This document shows positions 1-8,284 of a stretch of 64,000 nt of DNA, piece by piece. The stretch is taken from assembly GCF_049532905.1 (NCBI RefSeq), contig NZ_CP064032.1, positions 3,782,001 through 3,846,000 on the forward strand, given 5' to 3'. Source of the DNA: Dyella_B nitratireducens (GTDB taxonomy: Bacteria; Pseudomonadota; Gammaproteobacteria; Xanthomonadales; Rhodanobacteraceae). The translations under genes were made by a program, and so were the position numbers. The notes under the pieces were generated by a model. It was not told the origin of the DNA. It worked only from the letters and a program-made list of their open reading frames with translations, and did not search any database. Position 1 is the first letter of the stretch; each line of letters starts with the position of its first letter.

Positions 1-460
1 CCTCATTGAGATCGGGCTTGCTGAGCACCACCACCGGCTGCGCGCCCGAGCCCTCCACCAGCGACAGGTAGCGCTCGATGCGGGCGGGATTGAAATCCCC
101 ATCCAGGCCGGTCAGCACCAGCACGTAATCAATATTGGTGGCGATCACCTGCCGCTCGTAGCGTTCCCCGGCCGCGGCACGCGACAGCACGGTGCGTCGC
201 GGCTGCACGATCTGGATGTGCGGCGGCTTGCCCGGTTCGATTTCCACGAAATCGCCCACCGCCGGGCGTTCGGCCGGGTCCAGCCCGCGCTTGAGGAAAT
301 GGCCGGCCGGCTGGGCGCTGAAAACCTGCCCGCCGTCATGCAGCTCGTAGCCGGCACGGTGTTGCGCCACCACGCGCGCCAGCCGCCGGCCCTCGCCCGG
401 CAGGTCCTGGTCCCGCCAGCCGATGTGGCGAAGCCGTTGGATGGTCTGCGCGTCGGTCAT
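1..460 (-). CDS. rsgA: Ribosome small-subunit-dependent GTPase A (5' part only)
   Basis: Only the N-terminal ~153 codons are inside the window; the gene runs off the left edge. Translation from the ATG at 458-460 begins MTDAQTIQRLRHIGW. It then shows an OB-fold-like segment (VGDFVEIEPGKPPHIQIVQP), the RsgA hallmark ATNIDYVLVLTGLDGDFNP, and VVVLSKPDLNE, which fits the G4 motif of the circularly permuted GTPase domain. RsgA is a late 30S assembly factor whose GTPase is stimulated by the ribosome. Family identity is clear from the order OB-fold, then G4. The G1/G3 motifs and the zinc-binding tail lie outside the window and were not seen. The next gene is divergent, so 461-647 holds both promoters. 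Confidence 0.9.
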   Translation of the reverse strand, partial: MTDAQTIQRLRHIGWRDQDLPGEGRRLARVVAQHRAGYELHDGGQVFSAQPAGHFLKRGLDPAERPAVGDFVEIEPGKPPHIQIVQPRRTVLSRAAAGERYERQVIATNIDYVLVLTGLDGDFNPARIERYLSLVEGSGAQPVVVLSKPDLNE

Positions 461-470
461 GAAGTGGGAT

Positions 471-520
471 TATGCCCATCTTCGAACGGACTCGGGACCC
501 GGTACGATCCAATGGGCATA
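471..520. promoter_or_regulatory. Inverted repeat between rsgA and alaA
   Basis: TATGCCCAT at 471-479 is matched by its exact reverse complement ATGGGCATA at 512-520, with 32 bases between. It lies 11 bases upstream of the rsgA start codon, in the divergent promoter region. It could be an operator or part of a leader hairpin. No regulator can be assigned. Confidence 0.3.
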
Positions 521-598
521 TGCCACCTGGTGCAAAGGCTCTTCCGCTTTTTGCCACATTCCAGCCCCACGGCGCCCGAACACGCTGTTAGGATCGTT

Positions 599-619
599 AA
601 GCCGGCAGCAAACCGGCTT
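599..619 (+). promoter_or_regulatory. Small hairpin in the alaA leader
   Basis: AAGCCGG (599-605) and CCGGCTT (613-619) form a 7-bp stem with a 7-base loop, 29 bases before the alaA start. No U-tract follows, so it is not a canonical terminator. It may affect leader structure or mRNA stability. Confidence 0.25.
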
Positions 620-647
620 TCCCGTTTCGTTAAAGGACTTTAGACCG

Positions 648-1895
648 TTGTCCCCGATCAAGCCCAGCGCGCACCTGGCCGAAGTGCGCTATGAAATCCG
701 CGGCGCACTGACTCGTCGCGCGCGTGAACTGGAAGCGGCGGGAACGCCGATCATCAAGCTCAACATCGGCAATCCGGCCCGTTATGGCTTTTCGGTACCG
801 GCCCACCTGCGTGAGGCCATCGCCGCGCATCTGCATGAAAGCGAAGCTTATGGTCACGAACAGGGCCTGGAAGAGGCACGCGAAGCCATCGCCGTGCAGC
901 AGCGCGCACGCGGCGCACGCCATGCGCAGGTGGAACGCATCTTCATCGGCAATGGCGTCAGCGAACTGATCGATCTGAGCCTGCGCGCCCTGTTGCAGCC
1001 AGGTGATGAAGTGCTGTTGCCGAGCCCGGACTACCCGCTGTGGAGCGCTGCCACCATTCTCAATGGCGGTGTGCCGCGCTACTACCGCTGCCTCGCCGAG
1101 AACCGGCACATGCCGGATCCGGAAGAAATGGAAGCCCTGATCACCCCGCGTACGCGTGCGCTGGTGCTGGTCAATCCGAACAATCCGACCGGCGCCGTGT
1201 ATCCGCGCGCCTTGCTGGAACAGATCGTAGAGATCGCCGCGCGGCATCGCCTGTTGCTGTTGTGCGACGAGATCTACGACGAAATCCTCTACGACGGCAC
1301 GCCGTTCCAGCCACTGGCCGACGTAGCCGGCAACCACCCATGCCTCAGCTTCGGTGGCCTGAGCAAGGTGCACCGCGCCTGCGGTTACCGCGTGGGCTGG
1401 CTGAGTCTTTCCGGCGATCCGGCGCGCACGCATGAATACCGCGATGCGCTGCAACTGTTGGCTGCCTTGCGTCTCTGTGCCAACGTCACCGCACAGTGGG
1501 CGGTGATTCCGGCCTTGCAGGACGCACCCACCATCAACGCACTCACGTCGCCCGGCGGACGTCTTCATGAAGCGCGGCAGGCGATCCTCGACGGCGTCGC
1601 ATCCAGCCGCTATCTGGATGTCGTATCACCAGGCGGTGCGCTCTACGCGTTCCCGCGCGTGCGCAGCGATCGTATCGCCGACTTCAACGATAACGAATTC
1701 GCGTTGCGCCTGTTGGAAGAGGAATCTGTGCTGATCGTGCCAGGCACCAGCTTCAACGTGCCAAACAGCCGGCACATGCGCCTCACCCTGCTGCCGCAGC
1801 CGGCGCAATTGCGCGAAGTGTTCGTGCGCATGGAGCGCGTACTGGAACGCTTAGCTGCAGAAGAAGCTCCCCGCGCCGCCGTGGCTGCCGTCTGA
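648..1895 (+). CDS. alaA: Alanine-synthesizing PLP-dependent aminotransferase (AlaA family)
   Basis: A 415-residue fold-type I aminotransferase, close to the usual ~405 residues of AlaA. The TTG at 648 is chosen as start because AAAGGA lies ~10 bases upstream and the protein then begins SPIKPSAHLAEVRYEIRG, as AlaA does. The open frame extends further upstream but that part is not family-like. Visible motifs are NIGNPARYGF (N-terminal), NPNNPTGAVY, the CDEIYDEILYDG segment that contacts PLP, and GGLSKVHRACGYRVGW with the Schiff-base lysine. AlaA makes alanine from pyruvate and glutamate in the cytosol. The SGNH hydrolase starts 3 bases after its stop, so the two are probably co-transcribed. 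Confidence 0.88.
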   Translation: MSPIKPSAHLAEVRYEIRGALTRRARELEAAGTPIIKLNIGNPARYGFSVPAHLREAIAAHLHESEAYGHEQGLEEAREAIAVQQRARGARHAQVERIFIGNGVSELIDLSLRALLQPGDEVLLPSPDYPLWSAATILNGGVPRYYRCLAENRHMPDPEEMEALITPRTRALVLVNPNNPTGAVYPRALLEQIVEIAARHRLLLLCDEIYDEILYDGTPFQPLADVAGNHPCLSFGGLSKVHRACGYRVGWLSLSGDPARTHEYRDALQLLAALRLCANVTAQWAVIPALQDAPTINALTSPGGRLHEARQAILDGVASSRYLDVVSPGGALYAFPRVRSDRIADFNDNEFALRLLEEESVLIVPGTSFNVPNSRHMRLTLLPQPAQLREVFVRMERVLERLAAEEAPRAAVAAV

Positions 1896-1898
1896 TCC

Positions 1899-2504
1899 AT
1901 GCCGCTGCGCTATCTGGCCCTGGGTGACTCGTACACCATCGGCGAAGACGTGCCTGCCCAGGCACGTTGGCCGATGCAATTGGTGGAAAAGCTGCGCAAG
2001 CAGGCTATTGCCATCGATGATCCACAGATCATCGCCGTGACCGGCTGGACGACGGATGAGCTGTCTGCCGGCATGGACCAGGCCGTACTCGCGGCTGAGT
2101 ACGATCTGGTCACTCTGCTGATCGGCGTGAACAACCAATACCGCGGCCGCCCGGCGGAAGAGTATCGGGAGCAGTTCCATACACTGCTATTACGTGCCGT
2201 GACACTATCCGGCCGACGCGCCAGACGTGTGGTGGTGGTTTCCATTCCCGACTGGGGCGTCACGCCATTCGGTTATGCAAGCGGACGCGACCGCGCGCAA
2301 ATCGCCCGCGAATTGGATACCTTCAATGCGATTGCACGCGAGGAAGCCAGCAAGGCCGGCGCGCCGTTTGTAAACATCACCGGTATCTCGCGCGAGCACG
2401 CGAATCTGGTTGCGTCGGATGGCTTGCACCCTGCTGGCGCGCAATATGCATTGTGGACGGACGCCATCGAACCGATGGTCACCGCAGCATTGCACGCTGA
2501 TTGA
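1899..2504 (+). CDS. SGNH/GDSL-type hydrolase
   Basis: A 201-residue SGNH-fold esterase/lipase-like protein. Block I is LALGDSYTIGE with nucleophile Ser11. Block II is the glycine in AVTGWTTDEL, block III the asparagine in IGVNNQYRG, and block V SDGLHPAGAQYALW carries the catalytic Asp and His. No signal peptide is visible, so a cytosolic location is likely. It starts 3 bases after alaA ends. The substrate cannot be read from the sequence; family members hydrolyse acyl esters of lipids, carbohydrates or thioesters. Confidence 0.82.
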   Translation: MPLRYLALGDSYTIGEDVPAQARWPMQLVEKLRKQAIAIDDPQIIAVTGWTTDELSAGMDQAVLAAEYDLVTLLIGVNNQYRGRPAEEYREQFHTLLLRAVTLSGRRARRVVVVSIPDWGVTPFGYASGRDRAQIARELDTFNAIAREEASKAGAPFVNITGISREHANLVASDGLHPAGAQYALWTDAIEPMVTAALHAD

Positions 2505-2782
2505 GTCGTCGTCTTCCGGCCGACACGCGCATCTATCTTGCGCAAAATTGCACAATCTAACCAACGAGATTCACTTTCCAGCTTTTCCAGCGCCTCAAAT
2601 GGCACCGCAAGTATTTACTCCACGTCAATTTCCTGAAACAGTTGCCATCAGGGGACGTTGGGGCAACTTGCAGTTTATGAGGACTGATTAGGCGTTCGCA
2701 CGTCTAGCTGTTGCAAGGGAAAACAGCTCACAGCCCTCGTTGCACCGATGCTCCTCTGCGGCCATTTATTCGGGGAGACATC
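2505..2782. other. Intergenic region before the TonB-dependent receptor
   Basis: 278 bases with no convincing gene. A 7-bp inverted repeat, AGCTGTT (2706-2712) / AACAGCT (2722-2728), lies ~55 bases upstream of the receptor start and may be a leader hairpin. No confident -35/-10 pair was found. Confidence 0.4.
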
Positions 2783-5662
2783 ATGCAAGCTCATTACAAT
2801 CGCTTGTCCATGGCGGTACGTCTGGCATTGTCCGTCGGCATCGCTTCATCAGCTGTCGTAGCCCATGCACAGGACGCCGGGGCACAGCAGAACAACTCGG
2901 CGCAACAGAACACACAGAGTAGCGATCAATCGCAGCCGTCCAAGACCAAGACGCTTCAAGCAGTCACGGTGACCGGCTCACTGATTCGCCGCGTCGACAC
3001 CGAAACCGCAAGCCCCGTGGTGACGTTGGATCGCAGTGCCATCACCGCCAATGGCGCGCCTACGCTGGGCAACGTGCTGCAGCAGTTGCCCAGCGTTTCC
3101 GGCTACGCCACCAACCCGGCCAACAACAGCAACGGCGGCGGCGGCGCCAGCCCCACGCTGGAAGGCGGCGACGGCGCCTCGCGCGTGTCGCTACGTGGAT
3201 TGGGGACCAACCGCACCCTGGTGCTGGTGGATGGCCAGCGCATGGCCAACGCGGACCTCAACATGATTCCGCAGAACATGATCCAGAGTGTGGATGTGTT
3301 GGCGGAAGGCGCATCCACCGCGTATGGCTCGGATGCGGTCGGCGGCGTGGTGAACTTCCATCTGCGCAAGGATTTCAAGGGCGCGGAGGTGAGCATCAAT
3401 GACGGCATTTCCAGCCATGGCGACAGTCAGCGGCGCGGTTTCAACTTCACCACCGGCGCCAGCGGCGCAGACGGCAACATCGTGGCCGGCATCGACTGGA
3501 ACAAATACAGCCCAACGCTGGCCCTGCGTCGCGGTTTCTCGCAGCGCGCGCTGTATCTGTCCAGCGGCGTCCCCACACCGCAAGGCTCAGGCACGATTCC
3601 TACTGGACGCATCCTGGTTCCGGCAGCACTCACGCCAGGCGGTTGTAATGTGAACGCCGCGGGCAACGCTTACGTGACCCTGGCCCGCGGCAGCGGCAAC
3701 AGCCTTAGCGACTACCGCTGCTATGGCGGCTCCAACGACACCTTCAACTACAACGCCTACAACTACATCCAGACCGAGCAGAAGCGCGTGAACTTCTTCG
3801 TGCTCGGCAATTACAACATCACGCCGAACCTCACCGCGTTCGCGAACGTGTTCTATAACCGCACCAATTCCTCCGGCCAGGACGCCCCGGCACCCACCAG
3901 CACCAGCGATGGCTGGTATGTAGCGGCGAATAATCCGATCAATCCGTTCGGCGTCACCTTCGGCACACCGCCCGGCTACACGGGCACCAGCTACGTGATC
4001 AGCGAGCGCCTCACCGGACTGGGCACGCGCCTGCATACCTTCAACACCGATAACTTCCAGCTCAACACCGGACTGCGTGGCCACTTCGGCCAGAGCAGCT
4101 GGCTGTGGGATGCAAGCCTTAACTACGGCTACTCCAATCGCCAACAGACCAACTACAACGAAGTGAACATTGCCGACTTCCAGGCGGTGATCAACGGAGG
4201 CGGCAACATCTTCAATCAGGCCGATCCGGCAGTGACGGCACTATTGCAGAAGGGCGTGGATTCGCCGGTCTATACCCTCACCAATACGATGAAGCAGATG
4301 CAGTTCAATGCATCCGGCGAACTATGGGATCTGCCCGCCGGCGCCATGGAACTCTCCACCGGCGCGCTATACCGCTGGAACTCGATGAACTACACGGTGA
4401 CGCCGGATGCCATTCTCAATCCCGGCACCGCCACCTGCGCCGTGCTGGCCGAAGCATGCGGCTCGCCCGGTCGCGGCAGTATCAGCGTGAGGGAGCTTTA
4501 CGCCGAAACACTGATCCCGCTGCTATCGGAAAAGCCGGGTGCTTATGCACTGAATCTGGATGTGGGCATCCGCGCCTCCGACTACAGCACCTCCGGCACC
4601 ACCACCAACAAGAAGCTCGCACTGGAATACCGGCCGGTGGCCGATCTGCTGATACGTGGCACGGTGACGCAGGTGTTCCGCGCCCCCAACCTCAACGAAC
4701 TGGACGACGGTCTCACCATTGGCGGGCCCACCGTCAATGATCCTTGCATTGGCCTGAGCGCCGCGACGCTGGCTGCGCACCCCGCAGCCTGCCAATACGT
4801 GCCACCGCAATGGGCGGGCAACCCCATCCCACAGGTCACTGCCTACACCTCCGGCGGCAAGCCAGCGGGCGTCAGCCTGAAGCCCGAACATGGCACGTCC
4901 TTCGACCTCGGCCTGGTGTATTCGCCGAGCTGGCTGGAGGGTTTCTCCTCCACCGTGGACGTGTGGCGCATCAACCTGCATGACATGCTGACGCCGCTGG
5001 CGGCACAGACCGTGCTCGACGCCTGCTTTAACAACAACAGCAGCCCGTACTGCAACTTCATCCATCGCTACCCCAGCAGCAACGCACTGGCCGGCGCGAT
5101 CTACTACATGAGCACGCCAGTGGTGAACCTGGGCAACCTCAGCACCAGCGGCGTGGATTTCAGCACCAGCTATACGATCCCGCACTTCGATGTCGGCGGG
5201 TTCAACCCCGGCAACTTCAAGGTGGGCCTCAATACCACCTACACCGGCTCGTTCTACAACGACGCCACACCGGGTCAGCCCGGCGCGCATACGGTCAACT
5301 ACGCAGGAACCTACACGCAACAATTCGGCAGCATCGCCCGCTGGCGCGGCACGCTCACGCTCAACTGGTCGCTGGGCAACTGGAGTGCGCAATGGCAAAC
5401 GCGCTACATCAATCACATGACCGACCTCAATGCCGACATCCTGACGGGTGCAAGCGCGCCGATGGCCTCGATCCTGTATCACTCGGCACAAATTGCCTAC
5501 AACGTGCCGGCGATCAAGACGCGCTTCGAGTTCGGCGTGGACAACATCACCGACAAGGCACCACCGCTGATCTACCAGAACGGCCCGAACTACAACGTCG
5601 ATACGGCAACCTATGACGTACTTGGTCGTTACTACTGGGCGCGGGCTACGGTGAAGTTCTAA
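2783..5662 (+). CDS. TonB-dependent outer-membrane receptor
   Basis: 959 residues from the ATG at 2783, which is preceded by GGGGAGA at 5 bases; an in-frame TTG at 2711 has no such site. A signal peptide (MQAHYNRLSMAVRLALSVGI..., cleavage after AHAQ, ~residue 30) is followed by a TonB-box-like LQAVTVTGSLIRR. The plug domain comes next (NVLQQLPSVSGYA, VSLRGLGTNRTLVLVDGQR, EGASTAYGSDAVGGVVNF), then a long beta-barrel ending GRYYWARATVKF with a C-terminal Phe as BamA expects. It resembles the TonB/plug receptors abundant in Xanthomonadales. The ligand is unknown. It lacks the N-terminal carboxypeptidase-like domain of the three receptors further right. A TPR-sulfotransferase follows on the same strand. 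Confidence 0.9.
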   Translation: MQAHYNRLSMAVRLALSVGIASSAVVAHAQDAGAQQNNSAQQNTQSSDQSQPSKTKTLQAVTVTGSLIRRVDTETASPVVTLDRSAITANGAPTLGNVLQQLPSVSGYATNPANNSNGGGGASPTLEGGDGASRVSLRGLGTNRTLVLVDGQRMANADLNMIPQNMIQSVDVLAEGASTAYGSDAVGGVVNFHLRKDFKGAEVSINDGISSHGDSQRRGFNFTTGASGADGNIVAGIDWNKYSPTLALRRGFSQRALYLSSGVPTPQGSGTIPTGRILVPAALTPGGCNVNAAGNAYVTLARGSGNSLSDYRCYGGSNDTFNYNAYNYIQTEQKRVNFFVLGNYNITPNLTAFANVFYNRTNSSGQDAPAPTSTSDGWYVAANNPINPFGVTFGTPPGYTGTSYVISERLTGLGTRLHTFNTDNFQLNTGLRGHFGQSSWLWDASLNYGYSNRQQTNYNEVNIADFQAVINGGGNIFNQADPAVTALLQKGVDSPVYTLTNTMKQMQFNASGELWDLPAGAMELSTGALYRWNSMNYTVTPDAILNPGTATCAVLAEACGSPGRGSISVRELYAETLIPLLSEKPGAYALNLDVGIRASDYSTSGTTTNKKLALEYRPVADLLIRGTVTQVFRAPNLNELDDGLTIGGPTVNDPCIGLSAATLAAHPAACQYVPPQWAGNPIPQVTAYTSGGKPAGVSLKPEHGTSFDLGLVYSPSWLEGFSSTVDVWRINLHDMLTPLAAQTVLDACFNNNSSPYCNFIHRYPSSNALAGAIYYMSTPVVNLGNLSTSGVDFSTSYTIPHFDVGGFNPGNFKVGLNTTYTGSFYNDATPGQPGAHTVNYAGTYTQQFGSIARWRGTLTLNWSLGNWSAQWQTRYINHMTDLNADILTGASAPMASILYHSAQIAYNVPAIKTRFEFGVDNITDKAPPLIYQNGPNYNVDTATYDVLGRYYWARATVKF

Positions 5663-5693
5663 ACCGCAAACAAGTGCTTCGTGCCATCATCAA

Positions 5694-5721
5694 CTCCCTC
5701 CCCTGCACATCGGGGAGGGAG
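5694..5721 (+). promoter_or_regulatory. Strong hairpin between receptor and sulfotransferase
   Basis: CTCCCTCCCC (5694-5703) pairs with GGGGAGGGAG (5712-5721), a perfect 10-bp GC-rich stem with an 8-base loop, 31 bases after the receptor stop and 26 bases before the next start. There is no U-tract. It may stabilise the receptor mRNA 3' end or partially attenuate read-through into the sulfotransferase gene. Confidence 0.4.
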
Positions 5722-5747
5722 CGACGCATCGAATAGAGGCACGAAAC

Positions 5748-7592
5748 GTGGATGCATTGAAGAGCCAGCACTTGCTCAGCGCCTTCAACCAAGGCGATAT
5801 GGCCCGCGTGCTGGCGCTGAGCGAAGCTCCGGCTGATGACGAAACCACCCTGCTGCTGCGCGCGTTGGCACTCCGCGCTACCAATCGCTTGCACGAAGCC
5901 TTGCCGCTCTTCACGCGGCTGACACAACTGCAACCGCATACCTTCGAATACTGGAACAACCTAGGGCTCGCAGCGCGTGAAGCAGGCGATGCATCCAGTG
6001 CCAAGCACGCATTGCAACGAGCGCTCGTGCTTGCTCCGCAACAGGCCGACGTGCACTACAACCTCGGCCTGCTTCATCTGCAGCAAAAGCATTGGGGCGC
6101 TGCGCGCGAATCGCTGTTAGAAGCCGTGCAGCTTGCGCCTGGCTTTATCGAAGCACGCCTGCAAGCGGCGCACGCCTGTCATGTGTGCGGCGACAATACC
6201 GGCGAAGAAGCGATGCTGGAAAACGCCGCCCACTGGCCGCCGCAACCCGCCGAGCAAGCGCTGACGCTGGCAAGCATGCTGTCCACACTTGGCCAGCAGG
6301 ACGCAGCCATTCGCACGCTGCAAGAAGCCGTGCTGCCCGATGACGATACGGCTTGCGTGATGCGCCAGCGCATCACGGCCTTGCGCGCGGCGCTGTATGA
6401 GCGCACCAATCGTCTCGATCTGGCCGAAGCCGAATTGGCGAACCTGCCGCTGGACGACTTGCCCACCGATCACCGGCAACTCTCCTGCGCCGTCTGGCTG
6501 GCGCACGCCGCTGTCGCAGCACGACGGGCCGATACGTCACGTGCAGCGGAATTCTATGAGCGCATCATGGCGACGAGCGATGATGTCGACGTACTGGTGC
6601 AGGCCGCTTTCGGCCTCGCCACCGCTCGCGACAAGCAGGCACGTCATCACGATGCCTGGCAGGCGTTGCAACACGCACACGAAGTGCAACTTGGCATCGC
6701 ACGCACCATCGTTCCCGAGCTGATGGCCAACGACAGCCCGCCGCTTGCGATGGCCGATTTATCCGTCAGCCGCCCTGAACATGACCGCTGGACAGCGCTG
6801 AAGCCGCCGCGCAGCGAACAAAGCCCTGTCTTCATCGTCGGCTTTCCACGCTCGGGAACGACGTTGCTGGAGCAAATGCTGGATGCGCATCCCGATTTCT
6901 GCGCGATGGACGAGCGAGCCTTCATGTATGAGCTGACCGAGCGCATGAGCCTGGCCGGGCAGCCCTATCCATCCGCCCTCGCCGACCTTACTGAAACGGA
7001 AGCCGATCAACTGCGCGCCGTTTATGCCGGCATGGTGAACAAGGTCGTGCCCGACCTGGGCGCGCGGCGGCTGGTCGACAAGAATCCGCTCAACATGCTG
7101 TGCCTGCCGATGATCATGCGACTGTTCCCGGAAGCACGCATCATTCTGTGTCTACGCCATCCTTGCGATGTGTTGCTGAGCTGCTATATGCAGTCCTTCC
7201 GCTCACCCGCCTTCATGGTGTTGTGCAGCTCGCTGCAGCGGCTTGCACACGGTTATGTCCGCGCATTCGAACATTGGTTCAACCAGACCGAAGTGTTTGC
7301 CCCGCGAGTGCTGGAATGGCGCTACGAGTCGGTGGTGAATCGCTTCGATGAACACGTGCTCAAGCTGGGGCACTTTCTTGAGCTTGACGATCCTATCCCA
7401 CTAACCCACTTTGCCGAGCACGCGCGTAGCAAGCATTACATCAGCACACCCAGTTATGCGCAGGTGACACAGGGCATCCACAACCGTGCGGTGCATCGCT
7501 GGCATGCCTATCGGGAAATGTTCGAACCGGTGTTGCCGATATTGCGACCGGTCATGGAGCGGCTGGGCTACACAGCATCATCGTCTTCGTAG
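5748..7592 (+). CDS. TPR-containing sulfotransferase family protein
   Basis: 614 residues, with a GTG start at 5748 preceded by AGAGG. The N-terminal half holds tetratricopeptide-like repeats (roughly 35-135, e.g. EYWNNLGLAAREAGD and DVHYNLGLLHLQQKHW) and further helical repeats to ~320. The C-terminal part is a PAPS-dependent sulfotransferase domain: the 5'-phosphosulfate loop GFPRSGTTLLEQML begins near residue 365, and a 3'-phosphate-binding segment (IILCLRHPCDVLLSCY) lies near 465-480. No signal peptide is visible, so it is cytoplasmic. The acceptor is unknown; the TPRs suggest a protein or peptide partner. It directly follows a TonB receptor on the same strand. Its TAG stop lies inside a GTAGGTTGGG repeat. 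Confidence 0.85.
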   Translation: MDALKSQHLLSAFNQGDMARVLALSEAPADDETTLLLRALALRATNRLHEALPLFTRLTQLQPHTFEYWNNLGLAAREAGDASSAKHALQRALVLAPQQADVHYNLGLLHLQQKHWGAARESLLEAVQLAPGFIEARLQAAHACHVCGDNTGEEAMLENAAHWPPQPAEQALTLASMLSTLGQQDAAIRTLQEAVLPDDDTACVMRQRITALRAALYERTNRLDLAEAELANLPLDDLPTDHRQLSCAVWLAHAAVAARRADTSRAAEFYERIMATSDDVDVLVQAAFGLATARDKQARHHDAWQALQHAHEVQLGIARTIVPELMANDSPPLAMADLSVSRPEHDRWTALKPPRSEQSPVFIVGFPRSGTTLLEQMLDAHPDFCAMDERAFMYELTERMSLAGQPYPSALADLTETEADQLRAVYAGMVNKVVPDLGARRLVDKNPLNMLCLPMIMRLFPEARIILCLRHPCDVLLSCYMQSFRSPAFMVLCSSLQRLAHGYVRAFEHWFNQTEVFAPRVLEWRYESVVNRFDEHVLKLGHFLELDDPIPLTHFAEHARSKHYISTPSYAQVTQGIHNRAVHRWHAYREMFEPVLPILRPVMERLGYTASSSS

Positions 7593-7652
7593 GTTGGGCT
7601 GAAATTCGCGCATCGAGAAGCACCAGAGCGTCGGGATGTCATCCCGGCCTAC
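7589..7652. repeat. Degenerate GTAG-type REP-like pair
   Basis: GTAGGTTGGGCT at 7589-7600 and the opposing CCCGGCCTAC at 7643-7652 resemble the outer ends of the GTAG repeats elsewhere in the window, with a diverged interior. The TAG stop of the sulfotransferase is part of the left end. Confidence 0.4.
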
Positions 7653-7705
7653 GTACTGATAAACATCATCGCCCCGCTACCGATGCCAAGCGCAGACACG
7701 CCTCT

Positions 7706-8263
7706 TCAACGTGGTTTGATCGGCACGTACTCGCCGTGGTTGCCGTAATGCGCACCCTTGGCATCCACGTTGGCGCACAGCCGGCCGTCACACTCCACCA
7801 CATCCGCGGCGTTGTACATTTTCAGCGTCTCGGCAGAAAGCTGTTTGTCGTGAATCACGCCGGTATAGTGGATCAACAGCCACATGCCCCCCACCAGCAA
7901 CAGCGCCAGACATGCGGCCGTTACGCCCACCACCTTCCACACCAGCATGCGGTGCAGGCCTTCGAGGCGGGCCATTTCCCGGCCGAGTTGCGCGACACCC
8001 TGGCCGACCTCACGGCCCACCGCATGCAGTTGCTGCTCATGATGGTCGATGGCCTGCTGCAAGCCACCTTTGACCTTGTCCGGCACGGTGCGCAGCGCGC
8101 TATCCGCCGTGTGCCTGACCACCTCGGGGAGTTGCCGACTGAGGTACTGCAAATCGTGAGCCAGTACCTGGAGCTGTTGCTCCACCGCCTGGCAACGCTG
8201 CTCGAACCGCATCATCAGCATCGAGGTCTTGCTGGTCAATTCGTCCAAATCCGTTGCTTCCAT
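7706..8263 (-). CDS. Coiled-coil single-pass membrane protein of unknown function
   Basis: 185 residues; the ATG at 8263 has a strong AGGAGG site upstream. Residues 1-105 are Gln/His/Leu-rich and predicted helical (EQRCQAVEQQLQVLAHDLQY, LGREMARLEGLHRM). One transmembrane segment spans ~109-131. The C-terminal ~50 residues contain two cysteines (158 and 163), possibly a periplasmic disulfide. Without a signal peptide, an N-in/C-out topology is expected. It begins 21 bases after the lipase-like gene ends and is the last gene of that minus-strand module, so a partner or immunity role is possible but unproven. No family was recognised. Confidence 0.7.
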   Translation of the reverse strand: MEATDLDELTSKTSMLMMRFEQRCQAVEQQLQVLAHDLQYLSRQLPEVVRHTADSALRTVPDKVKGGLQQAIDHHEQQLHAVGREVGQGVAQLGREMARLEGLHRMLVWKVVGVTAACLALLLVGGMWLLIHYTGVIHDKQLSAETLKMYNAADVVECDGRLCANVDAKGAHYGNHGEYVPIKPR

Positions 8264-8284
8264 ACTGCCCTCCTCCTTACGTTG

